A stretch of 64,000 bases of DNA from CAZEHS01 sp964649745 (lineage in GTDB: Bacteria; Bacillota; Clostridia; Peptostreptococcales; Acidaminobacteraceae): contig CAZYQI010000004.1 in the NCBI GenBank assembly GCA_964649745.1, positions 1 to 64,000 on the forward strand, in the 5' to 3' direction. Of the stretch, positions 24,893 through 32,165 are shown piece by piece; within the stretch, counting starts at the first letter, position 1, and the number at the start of each line of letters is the position of its first letter. Made by a program: the position numbers and the translations under genes. The notes beneath the pieces are model-generated. The model was not told the DNA's origin. It made no database searches and saw nothing but the letters and a program-made list of their open reading frames with translations.

Positions 24893-25081
24893 AATGAAAT
24901 AACATCGGTATATATGTTTAACCTAAAATTTTCTTTCATCGCATTTTCAAAGGCAAGCGGTTCAAGCATCCATCAGGATAATTAGTGCACAGAGGGACCG
25001 GCCCCCTACTTAAAGTTCCCCAAAAAAGGCGGAAGCCCTTGCAAATGCAAGGGCTTTCTAGTTTTTGAGATTTACCATCAT
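24893..25081. repeat. right copy of diverged direct repeat bounding the accessory block
   Basis: Homologous to 348-534, same orientation. Here the repeat is continuous with the complete gene at 25,058-25,348 and with the pantothenate genes beyond, so this is the chromosome side of the border. Together with 24,736-24,892 it makes up the gene-free interval left of that gene; nothing else was seen in it. Confidence 0.8.
25022..25056 (-). terminator. terminator of the 96-aa hypothetical gene
   Basis: AAGCCCTTGC-4-GCAAGGGCTT directly after the stop codon, with a T6 run further on (minus strand; A6 at 25,022-25,027). It is also kept, slightly changed, in the left repeat copy. Confidence 0.8.
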
Positions 25082-25348
25082 ATAGCCGCGGAGCTCCTCC
25101 AGCCATGCGACAGGGGGACGGCCGATTGTCTCTAAGCCTGGTCCCGCGCAGGATTTAAGGAACTCATTCTTATCCCGCTCCGGATACTGACTTTTCAGAA
25201 AACTGTTGATGACCATGATCATGTGGCTGATCTCTTCGTTACCCTGCTCCATCTGCTGTTTCAGATGCTCGGGCATGTGTTCATGGCCTTCATCGAAAAG
25301 GCCCTTCATCAAAATCCGCAAATCTTCTGTCCAGAAAAAATGCTCCAC
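25058..25348 (-). CDS. hypothetical protein, 96 aa
   Basis: A soluble helical-looking protein starting at GTG (MEHFFWTEDLRILMKGLFDE), with GGAG about 10 bases upstream, ending EELRGYMMVNLKN. His, Glu and Asp in HEHMPEHLKQQMEQGNEEIS give a possible metal-binding or coiled-coil region. No family recognised. It follows panD on the same strand with a gap of about 90 bp. Its 3' end is repeated at the other border of the accessory block. Confidence 0.65.
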   Translation of the reverse strand: MEHFFWTEDLRILMKGLFDEGHEHMPEHLKQQMEQGNEEISHMIMVINSFLKSQYPERDKNEFLKSCAGPGLETIGRPPVAWLEELRGYMMVNLKN

Positions 25349-25442
25349 AGGCTGTCACTCTCCATCGTTGTATACTTTTTCAATACACCCGATTGGATTG
25401 TTACCACTAATTTTAGTCTCTAAACATATATTTATTTCTTTT

Positions 25443-25835
25443 TTATTCATAATTACGGATAGATCCATGTATCTCCACGGTGTCTTCCGCAACGATGTGA
25501 TTTTCTTTATCAACGAACACAATCCTAGGTGAGAATTGACGGGCTTCGCTTTCCTCCATCCAGCCATAGGCAATGATAATCACCGTATCCCCAGGCTGAA
25601 CCAGGCGGGCCGCTGCCCCATTCAGGCAGATGACTCCGCTTCCCGCCGGACCTTCGATGGTATAGGTCTCAAGCCGTTCTCCGTTATGGTTGTTTACAAT
25701 CTGAACCCGTTCGCCGGGGAATATCCCAGAGGCCTCTAACAGCAGCTTGTCGACAGTGATGCTTCCCACATAGTTCAGGTTTGCTTCGGTAACGGTGGCG
25801 CGGTGTATCTTGCTTTTGTACATATTAACCAGCAT
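25443..25835 (-). CDS. panD: aspartate 1-decarboxylase
   Basis: 130 residues, the usual family length. It makes beta-alanine from aspartate for pantothenate. The self-cleavage site lies at G24-S25 (NYVGSIT), the exact family position; Ser25 becomes the pyruvoyl cofactor. NGAAARLVQPGDTVIIIAYG is also typical. GGAGG 6 bases before this ATG fixes the start. The gene overlaps the end of panC by 11 bases, so they are translationally coupled. Confidence 0.96.
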   Translation of the reverse strand: MLVNMYKSKIHRATVTEANLNYVGSITVDKLLLEASGIFPGERVQIVNNHNGERLETYTIEGPAGSGVICLNGAAARLVQPGDTVIIIAYGWMEESEARQFSPRIVFVDKENHIVAEDTVEIHGSIRNYE

Positions 25836-26685
25836 GGGGCACCTCCAGCACGCAGTTGTCAATAAGTCGGGTGCGTCCTATCTTCACCGCCAGGGCGATC
25901 AGCACCCTGCCTTCAATGACTTCCACCGGCTTTAGGGTATCGGCATCCACAATTTCAATGTAGTCGGGTGAAGCAAAGGGGACCGTGGCAAGGGTCTGGC
26001 CGATCAGACTGTGAACTCTCACAGCACTTTGCTCTCCGGCATACACAGCCGCCTCGGCTGCTTTCAATGCCTTGCTCAGAACCAGGGCATCCTGCCGTTG
26101 GTGAGGGCTCAGATAGGTGTTGCGGGAGCTTAGGGCAAGGCCGTCGGCTTCTCTAACGATGGGACAGGGAACGACATCCACCGGAATATTAAGATCTGTC
26201 ACCATGCGGCGAATCACCGCCACCTGCTGGGCATCCTTTTGACCGAAGTAAGCACGGTCCGGCTGAACCAGATTGAACAGCTTGGCAACGATGGTGGTAA
26301 CACCTTTGAAATGCCCCGGCCTTGACGCGCCGCAAAGACCTCGGGTCAGATCGCCCTCCACATTCACATAGGTTTCATAGCCATGGGGATAAAGGGTTGC
26401 CACTGTGGGAAAGAACGCCACGTCGACACCAGCCGTTTCCATCAAGACGCTGTCTGCCTCCGGATTTCGGGGATAGGCTTCAAAATCCTCATTGGGACCG
26501 AATTGGGTGGGGTTTACAAATACACTGGTGATCACCAGATCGTTTTCCTGCCGGGCCCGGACCATCAGGGACCGATGTCCTTCGTGCAGAAAGCCCATGG
26601 TGGGAACAAAGCCGATGGACTTGCCGGTTTTATGGGCGTCCGTAACAATACTGCGAAGTTCGCTGATTTCTGTAATGGTTTGCAT
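25825..26685 (-). CDS. panC: pantothenate synthetase
   Basis: 286 residues. It joins pantoate and beta-alanine using ATP. Visible motifs: VPTMGFLHEGHRSLM (HIGH-like nucleotide site), FVNPTQFGPNEDF, GQKDAQQVAVI and LALSSRNTYLS (KMSKS-equivalent). The start with AGGAG at 5 bases gives the family start (MQTITEI); the frame is open a little further upstream. It lies third in the operon and overlaps panD. Confidence 0.97.
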   Translation of the reverse strand: MQTITEISELRSIVTDAHKTGKSIGFVPTMGFLHEGHRSLMVRARQENDLVITSVFVNPTQFGPNEDFEAYPRNPEADSVLMETAGVDVAFFPTVATLYPHGYETYVNVEGDLTRGLCGASRPGHFKGVTTIVAKLFNLVQPDRAYFGQKDAQQVAVIRRMVTDLNIPVDVVPCPIVREADGLALSSRNTYLSPHQRQDALVLSKALKAAEAAVYAGEQSAVRVHSLIGQTLATVPFASPDYIEIVDADTLKPVEVIEGRVLIALAVKIGRTRLIDNCVLEVPHAG

Positions 26686-26725
26686 AGGTTCTCCTGTTGT
26701 GTTGATTTGAAAGGGATAGAATATC

Positions 26726-26987
26726 GCCACGGATAACACGGATTTTCACGGATGGACTGTATGCTAAATATATTTGGGCGTCATTGCGAGAAGCGCAGCG
26801 ACGTGGCAATCTCTCACTTGAAATTACTCTATTGCAGTGCATTTTCAACTTAAACAAAAGTGAGAGATTGACGCGCTGGTGCTTCAGTAGGGTGCCCACA
26901 TCTATGATGTGGTACACATCGCTAATGCTGCTTGCAGCCCGCAATGACAATTCAAAAGTTTCCGTGCCCATCCGTGTTATCCGTGGC
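26726..26987. repeat. MITE-like palindromic intergenic repeat between panC and panB
   Basis: Outer inverted repeat GCCACGGATAACACGGAT / ATCCGTGTTATCCGTGGC (perfect, 18 bp) and a nested pair GTCATTGCG / CGCAATGAC (26,780-26,788 and 26,940-26,948). The inner part carries the widespread repeat TGCGAGAAGCGCAGCGACGT followed by GGCAATCTC. Shorter relatives are at 50,371-50,439 and about 44,380-44,393. It fills the gene-free interval between panC and panB. Confidence 0.75.
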
Positions 26988-27001
26988 AAATATTTAATTA
27001 C

Positions 27002-27835
27002 TTAATAAAGCTTTTCCAATACCGTTTCGTCCATGGTAAAGGTGTGTGCTTTCTCAGGAAAGCTTCCGTTCCGCACCTCTTCTCCATACTGCCGAAGAGA
27101 GGTCACCATGGCATCCCCCAGTTCACCATAACGCTTGACGAATTTTGGGGTGAAGCTCCGGTTCATTCCCATGGCGTCCTGAAGCACCAGCACCTGCCCG
27201 TCGCACCCCGCGCCGGCACCGATTCCGATGGTGGGAATGGCGAGTTTTTCTGAAACCAACTGGGCCAGAGCCGCCGGTATGCACTCCAGAACAATTCCGA
27301 TTACGCCCAGCTCCTGAAGCAGCAGGGCCTCTTCGATCAGTTCCCTGGCCACGGCTTCGTCCTTCCCCTGTACCTTGAAGCCCCCGAAACGGTGAACAGA
27401 CTGGGGAGTAAGACCCAAATGGCCCAGTACCGGTATCTGGGCTTTCAGGATGGCGGCGATCTGGGGGGCTACCGCTTTACCCCCCTCCAGCTTCACTGCA
27501 TGGGCACCGCCTTCCTGAACAAAGCGCCCCGCATTTCGAACGGCTTCCTCCGGGCTTATATGGTAGGACAGGAACGGCATGTCGGCGATGACCATACAGC
27601 TGCCCGCCCCACGACTGACTGCCCGTGTATGATGCAGCATATCCGCCATGGTTACCTGCAAGGTGTTATCATAGCCCAGGATCACCATTCCCAGGGAATC
27701 TCCCACAAGAATCACATCCAGCTCTGCCTCATCCACAAGGGTTGCAGAGGTGTAATCGTAAGCTGTCATCATGGTGATGTGCTGTTTGTTTTCTTTATAA
27801 AGTGAAAAATCAGTTGCGGTCATTTTTTTTCGCAT
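27002..27835 (-). CDS. panB: 3-methyl-2-oxobutanoate hydroxymethyltransferase
   Basis: 277 residues, the usual length. It makes ketopantoate from ketoisovalerate and methylene-tetrahydrofolate. Characteristic stretches: MMTAYDYTSATLVDEA, VGDSLGMVILGYDNTL, AVKLEGGKAV, GHLGLTPQSVHRFGGF and IPTIGIGAGAGCDGQVLV, covering the metal and substrate sites. It overlaps the upstream DUF2520 gene by 16 bases and shares its promoter. Confidence 0.97.
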   Translation of the reverse strand: MRKKMTATDFSLYKENKQHITMMTAYDYTSATLVDEAELDVILVGDSLGMVILGYDNTLQVTMADMLHHTRAVSRGAGSCMVIADMPFLSYHISPEEAVRNAGRFVQEGGAHAVKLEGGKAVAPQIAAILKAQIPVLGHLGLTPQSVHRFGGFKVQGKDEAVARELIEEALLLQELGVIGIVLECIPAALAQLVSEKLAIPTIGIGAGAGCDGQVLVLQDAMGMNRSFTPKFVKRYGELGDAMVTSLRQYGEEVRNGSFPEKAHTFTMDETVLEKLY

Positions 27836-28707
27836 TGAGCTGTTCCCCCTTTCAATATCCCTTCCATTGCTTCTGCGTCGGCGACTCCGATGGATCCGTT
27901 TGCCCTTGCCATTGAAAGCGCCTCCAATCCCAAGGCCCGAATCAGCGGTTCACTGTGCTCCAGCCCGGACTCCGTAAGGCTTTTAAGATGACCCAGCACT
28001 GTTCCTGTATCGCCCCTGGACACCGGTCCTGTCAAGCCCCGTATCGGTCCGATGGCTTCATAATTACGGAGAGTTGCCTCCATCAGGGGGGCCAGTGCCT
28101 GGGATGCCATGCTTTCCGGAATGCCGGAGGACAGCAGAGCCTTTTCTGCCAGTTGATAGAGGACCATCACATAATTGGAGGCCAGGCATGCCCCCAGGTG
28201 ATACAAGGCTTTCTTTCCGGGTAAAATCCATGCGAGCCGGTTACCACAAGGAGCCAGCCACTCCTCCAATGGGCTTCGCAGGGCTTCGTTGGCCTCCAGC
28301 ACAAACGTGGCTTCAGCCAGATTCTTTCTCCCGGTATCCGGTTCCGGGACTGTTTGCAGGGGGTGGAGGCTGAATATACGTCCCCTCTTTTTTTCTACGG
28401 CTTCCAGAACATCCAGGGAGCGACTGCCGCTTAAATGCCCCACCCACTTACCCTCAAGACGGCTGCACCCAGCTACGGCTTCAGCCACCGCGTTGATGCT
28501 GTCGTCAGAAACGGCCAAAAGGAGGATATCCGACACGAAAACCAAGTCTTCGAGGCGTATATAAGGCTGTACATCCATGTAACGGGCGGCTAAGGAGGCG
28601 GCCTCGGGATCTCTACCCCACACCCCGGCCACCGTGTAGCCCCGGTCCTGAAGATAGCCTCCCATTGCCTTTGCCATTCTGCCTGAGCCGATAATGCCGA
28701 TTTTCAT
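27820..28707 (-). CDS. panG: Rossmann/DUF2520 reductase, candidate ketopantoate reductase PanG
   Basis: 295 residues: an N-terminal NAD(P)-binding fold (MKIGIIGSGRMAKAMG, residues 1-120) and a helical C-terminal DUF2520-type domain with SLHPLQTVPE and HLGACLASNYVMVLYQLAEK. It lies first in an operon with panB, panC and panD and no panE is in the window; DUF2520-type proteins described as PanG serve as the alternative ketopantoate reductase in Francisella and some Firmicutes. The reductase step is the only one otherwise missing, so the role is well supported by context though not by residues alone. GGAGG 5 bases before ATG. Confidence 0.85.
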   Translation of the reverse strand: MKIGIIGSGRMAKAMGGYLQDRGYTVAGVWGRDPEAASLAARYMDVQPYIRLEDLVFVSDILLLAVSDDSINAVAEAVAGCSRLEGKWVGHLSGSRSLDVLEAVEKKRGRIFSLHPLQTVPEPDTGRKNLAEATFVLEANEALRSPLEEWLAPCGNRLAWILPGKKALYHLGACLASNYVMVLYQLAEKALLSSGIPESMASQALAPLMEATLRNYEAIGPIRGLTGPVSRGDTGTVLGHLKSLTESGLEHSEPLIRALGLEALSMARANGSIGVADAEAMEGILKGGTAQCEKK

Positions 28708-28868
28708 AAACACCTCCAAAAACAATAAAAAATCCTTCTGTGCGCGACAAAAAGATTCCGAATCCTCAGGTTTTGAGGATAAAAAGCGTTATGGCTGTCA
28801 CTGCCCCGACGGGTTAGCGCAGCATGATCGGAAGGTTTGCACAGGTAAGCCTCGCGTTGGATGGCTTC
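28708..28868 (-). promoter_or_regulatory. panGBCD leader region, possibly structured
   Basis: About 160 bases of untranslated leader between the predicted start of transcription and panG. It includes a small hairpin ATCCTCA-5-TGAGGAT (28,762-28,780) followed by TCTTTTTG, which could be an attenuator. Pantothenate operons of Firmicutes sometimes carry the pan RNA motif here; I could not confirm its bulged-A stem by eye. Confidence 0.35.
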
Positions 28869-28875
28869 CACATTC

Positions 28876-28904
28876 ATTGTAGCAATCCTGCTGATTTTGT
28901 GCAA
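28876..28904 (-). promoter_or_regulatory. sigma-A promoter of the panGBCD operon
   Basis: Minus strand TTGCAC, 17-base spacer, TACAAT, both one base from consensus. It lies about 170 bases upstream of panG and points into the operon; no competing gene lies between. Confidence 0.7.
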
Positions 28905-28980
28905 GTCGAAAGTCATCCATGTGAAGCTTACATGCTGCAAATAGTTGTTAACAACCCTTATGACCTGATACTAATTTCCG

Positions 28981-29029
28981 TTGACACGTGGTTTTCAAAA
29001 CGATATACTGAATGAAAGAATTCATTCAG
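28981..29029 (+). promoter_or_regulatory. consensus promoter with overlapping dyad before the NMO-like gene
   Basis: TTGACA (28,981-28,986), 17-base spacer, TATACT (29,004-29,009). The dyad CTGAATGA-6-TCATTCAG (29,008-29,029) covers the transcription start, a good operator position. The gene starts 25 bases later. Confidence 0.75.
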
Positions 29030-29054
29030 CCATTGGCTAAAAGGAGTCGACTCA

Positions 29055-30161
29055 ATGAAACTGCCCCCACTTAAAATCGGCGATTTCGAGGTACCAGTCC
29101 CTATCATACAAGGCGGAATGGGTGTCGGTGTGTCCCTGTCCCGTTTGGCAGCAGCCGTTGCCAATGCCGGTGGTATCGGCATCATTTCCGGAGCTCAACC
29201 CGGCTTCATGGAGCCGGATTTCAGAACAAATAACGATGAGGCCAATATCCGGGGTCTTGAAAAAGAGATCCGAAAAGCTAAGGAAATGGCCCCAGGCGGT
29301 ATTATCGGCGTCAATTTCCTTGCCGCTTCTCATAACTATAAGGAGTTGGTGTTGGCAGCCGTTCGGGGAAAAGTGGATCTGATCATATCCGGAGCCGGCC
29401 TTCCCAGCACTCTCCCGGAACTGGTGGAAGGCAGCAGCACAAAAATTGCTCCCATCGTTTCCTCCGAAAAGGCTGCGTCCACCATTGCCCGTCTCTGGGA
29501 CAAACGGTACAATTATCTGCCGGATGCCGTCATTGTAGAAGGGCCGGAGGCCGGAGGGCACCTGGGCTTTTCCGTGGAGGATCTGGAGCCCGGCAATAAG
29601 CCCGAGCTGGGCCAGATTGTGCGAGATGTGATAAAAGCCCTGAAACCCTTTGAGGAGAAATATAACCGCAGGGTTCCGGTAATCGCTGCCGGAGGCATTT
29701 ATACCGGTTGCGACATTGCCGACTTCTTGAAAATGGGGGCTGCAGGGGTTCAAATGGCCACCCGTTTTGTTGCCACATTCGAATGTGATGCCCACGAAGC
29801 CTTTAAGCAAGCCTATATCGACGCCCGTGAGAGCGCGATCCGGATCATAAAAAGTCCTGTGGGTCTTCCAGGACGGGCCCTCAACAATGCTTTCCTAATG
29901 AAGCTGGATGAACAGGGGCGGATTCCGGTAACACGGTGCTACCGATGCCTGAAGCATTGTGATCCTGGTACAACCCCCTACTGCATCACAGATGCATTGG
30001 TTCGATCCGTTACAGGAGACGCCGAGAACGGTTTGATATTTGTTGGTTCCAGCGCCTTCAAGGTTGATAAGATCGTATCCGTCAAGGAGCTCATTCAGGA
30101 ATTGCTCACAGAAGCTGAAAACTGCATTGACAGCTTCTCCCCCGCTCCAGCTGCTCTTTAG
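29055..30161 (+). CDS. nitronate monooxygenase-family FMN enzyme
   Basis: 368 residues, TIM-barrel NMO/FabK-like flavoprotein. Motifs: IIQGGMGVGVSLSRLAAAVA at the start, GVNFLAASHNYKELV, AVIVEGPEAGGHLG, and VIAAGGIYTGCDIADFLKMG for FMN phosphate binding. A C-terminal cysteine cluster, CYRCLKHCDPGTTPYC, is not part of the basic barrel. The family oxidises alkyl nitronates or, in FabK, reduces enoyl-ACP; fabI is present at the window end, so a FabK role is less likely. AAGGAG 8 bases before ATG. Single-gene unit with its own promoter and terminator. Confidence 0.88.
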   Translation: MKLPPLKIGDFEVPVPIIQGGMGVGVSLSRLAAAVANAGGIGIISGAQPGFMEPDFRTNNDEANIRGLEKEIRKAKEMAPGGIIGVNFLAASHNYKELVLAAVRGKVDLIISGAGLPSTLPELVEGSSTKIAPIVSSEKAASTIARLWDKRYNYLPDAVIVEGPEAGGHLGFSVEDLEPGNKPELGQIVRDVIKALKPFEEKYNRRVPVIAAGGIYTGCDIADFLKMGAAGVQMATRFVATFECDAHEAFKQAYIDARESAIRIIKSPVGLPGRALNNAFLMKLDEQGRIPVTRCYRCLKHCDPGTTPYCITDALVRSVTGDAENGLIFVGSSAFKVDKIVSVKELIQELLTEAENCIDSFSPAPAAL

Positions 30162-30168
30162 AATCCCT

Positions 30169-30204
30169 ATCCGAATCTCTGCTTCAGGAGATTCGGATTT
30201 CTTT
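30169..30204 (+). terminator. terminator after the NMO-like gene
   Basis: ATCCGAATCTC-8-GAGATTCGGAT followed by TTCTTTATAT, 7 bases past the stop codon. Confidence 0.8.
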
Positions 30205-30288
30205 ATATAATCACCTGTATTGCGTTTTCCCACAGCTCTTTCGGGTATCAAGGAAAACGTGGATTTTGATAACAGAAAGGAGACCTGT

Positions 30289-32103
30289 ATGAAAGGAACC
30301 GTTGTAAACATATGGATCACCACCCTGCGCCGAACTCTGGGCAGCAGCAGCGTATCCACCGCCATGAACCGTGTATCCTGGAACGAGGAAAGAATTATAT
30401 CCCCCCTTGAGGATGTTAAGGATCAGGAAATATTCGCCCTGGTGGACGCCATCGCTAAGGAAGCTAACCAGCGCCCGGCAGATCTTTGGCGGGAGATCGG
30501 CCGAAACAATATTGAAACATTCAGGAGCTGGTTCCCCAGCTATTTTGACCATTCCAACTACAAAAGCTTCCTGATGATGATGGATACGGTCCATAAGCAG
30601 ATTGAAAAGATGGTGAAGGGAGCAACACCACCCCGTCTGTTGCCCTTCGAGCCGGAGGGCAATCAGCTGATTATCCATTATCAATCCAAGCGGGGCATGT
30701 TCGATTACTTCCTCGGCCTCTTGGAGGGTGGAGCCAAGTTCTTCAACGAAACGGTTGAGATCAAGGAATTGGAGCGAGGAAAGGAAAGTGACGGGCGCCA
30801 TTATTCCAAAATTCTTCTGGTATTCCCCTACAGTACACTGGAACGTGTTCGCTTTACAGGCTCTACTCTGCTTTCACTGGGTATCATCCGCAGTATTCCT
30901 CTGAAGATTGCTCTGGCTCCAGCTGTGCTGGTCTTTATATACAGCTGGCTGGTTTTGAAGGGTGCTCCCCTTCTTGCTTTGGGGGCAGGCCTCCTGGCCT
31001 TCCTTGTCACAGCTCTTACCGCTTCTGTTGTCAATGCTCCCAACCAGCTCATCCGAGATCAGGTGAAGAAGATCACTGCGTTTGATTTCAGTGGAAAAAC
31101 CCAACTCATTACCCATGACGACACCGAGAACACCATGGAAATCCTCAATAATCTGAAAACAAGCCTCAGTGGCGACATGCTGTTCCTCAAGGGAGGAATG
31201 GATGATCTCCATGGTTTTAATCAAAAATTCATAGAGGTGGCCGGCAAGCTCCGCGGTGCAGCCGACATCATCTCTGAAAGCGTCCACGAGGTTGCGGAGG
31301 GAGCTACCCACCAGGCCCTGGAAACAGAGCGCAGCGTAGAAATCCTCAATTCCAACGTACAGACCCTGAACGCCCTCAGTGATGAAGAATTACGCCGCAA
31401 GGCCTTCCTTGAGGAAGCGGTAACAAATATCGAACAGTCCTTCCAAGAATTGAACATGGTGGTCGGCAGCCTGAATACTGTGAAAGAAAGTTTTTCCGCA
31501 GTTAATCAGCAGGGTCTGGAGCTGGCATCCAAGGTCAAGGATATTATTGCCATTGTCGGAACTGTGGAAAGCATTGCCGGTCAAACCAATCTGCTGGCTC
31601 TGAACGCATCCATTGAAGCCGCCCGGGCTGGTGAAATGGGCCGTGGATTTGCGGTGGTGGCAGAGGAAATACGCAAGCTGGCTGAAGATTCCCGAGACGC
31701 TGTCAACACCATCAACACCAGCCTGAATCAATTCACCCACGAAGTTACCAGCATGGTTCAGAAGGTGGGTAGTCAATATGAGGCCCTGGAAGAAAACAAT
31801 CAGACCCTGGAGCAGGTTTCCGAGAAGAATCATCAGGCCACCCTTCGCATTACGGAGGTATCAGAGGGAATCGCGGAGCTGTCTGAGAAGCTTGCCACAG
31901 AAACCCGTCACATCTCGGATGTTTTCCAGAATATGCATACCCTGGCTGCCATTGCGGAAGAAAATGCTGCCTCTTCTGAAGAGATGAGTGCCACCGTCAT
32001 GCAGTTCACCGACGAACTAGGAACCTTTACCGGCTATATCGACGAGCTGGATAAGCTCTCTGATAATCTTAAGCAGGAGCTGAAGCATTATAAGCTCTCC
32101 TAA
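30289..32103 (+). CDS. H-NOX heme sensor fused to a methyl-accepting chemoreceptor
   Basis: 604 residues. Residues 1-185 are an H-NOX (heme-nitric oxide/oxygen) domain: proximal heme ligand H102, P115, and the heme-propionate motif Y131-x-S133-x-R135. The distal residues W9, N74 and Y140 equal the positions that stabilise bound O2 in the Thermoanaerobacter H-NOX, so this should bind O2, not only NO. Two membrane segments follow (about 205-250), then a cytoplasmic signalling coil with the hairpin tip (QTNLLALNASIEAARAGEMGRGFAVVAEEIRKLA). It probably steers an anaerobe away from oxygen through CheA/CheW, none of which lie nearby. AAGGAG before ATG fixes the start. Confidence 0.95.
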   Translation: MKGTVVNIWITTLRRTLGSSSVSTAMNRVSWNEERIISPLEDVKDQEIFALVDAIAKEANQRPADLWREIGRNNIETFRSWFPSYFDHSNYKSFLMMMDTVHKQIEKMVKGATPPRLLPFEPEGNQLIIHYQSKRGMFDYFLGLLEGGAKFFNETVEIKELERGKESDGRHYSKILLVFPYSTLERVRFTGSTLLSLGIIRSIPLKIALAPAVLVFIYSWLVLKGAPLLALGAGLLAFLVTALTASVVNAPNQLIRDQVKKITAFDFSGKTQLITHDDTENTMEILNNLKTSLSGDMLFLKGGMDDLHGFNQKFIEVAGKLRGAADIISESVHEVAEGATHQALETERSVEILNSNVQTLNALSDEELRRKAFLEEAVTNIEQSFQELNMVVGSLNTVKESFSAVNQQGLELASKVKDIIAIVGTVESIAGQTNLLALNASIEAARAGEMGRGFAVVAEEIRKLAEDSRDAVNTINTSLNQFTHEVTSMVQKVGSQYEALEENNQTLEQVSEKNHQATLRITEVSEGIAELSEKLATETRHISDVFQNMHTLAAIAEENAASSEEMSATVMQFTDELGTFTGYIDELDKLSDNLKQELKHYKLS

Positions 32104-32129
32104 ACGAAGCTTCGCGCATCCTTAAATCA

Positions 32130-32164
32130 AAAGGCGGCTCCTCATTCACTGAGAAGCCGCCTTT
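32130..32164. terminator. bidirectional terminator between convergent genes
   Basis: AAAGGCGGCT and AGCCGCCTTT flank a loop; A- and T-runs on the two sides serve both the chemoreceptor gene and the SLH protease gene, which converge here. Confidence 0.85.
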
Positions 32165-32165
32165 C

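Noticed and set aside
25355..25450. 31-codon frame overlapping the panD stop codon (MNKKEINICLETKIS)
   Set aside because: The ATG overlap with the panD stop looks like coupling, but there is no ribosome binding site, no recognisable product and it ends inside the next gene's ribosome binding region; too weak to list as a gene.
26630..26989. 119-codon minus-strand frame between panB and panC
   Set aside because: It runs through the palindromic repeat at 26,726-26,987; the frame is a by-product of that repeat.
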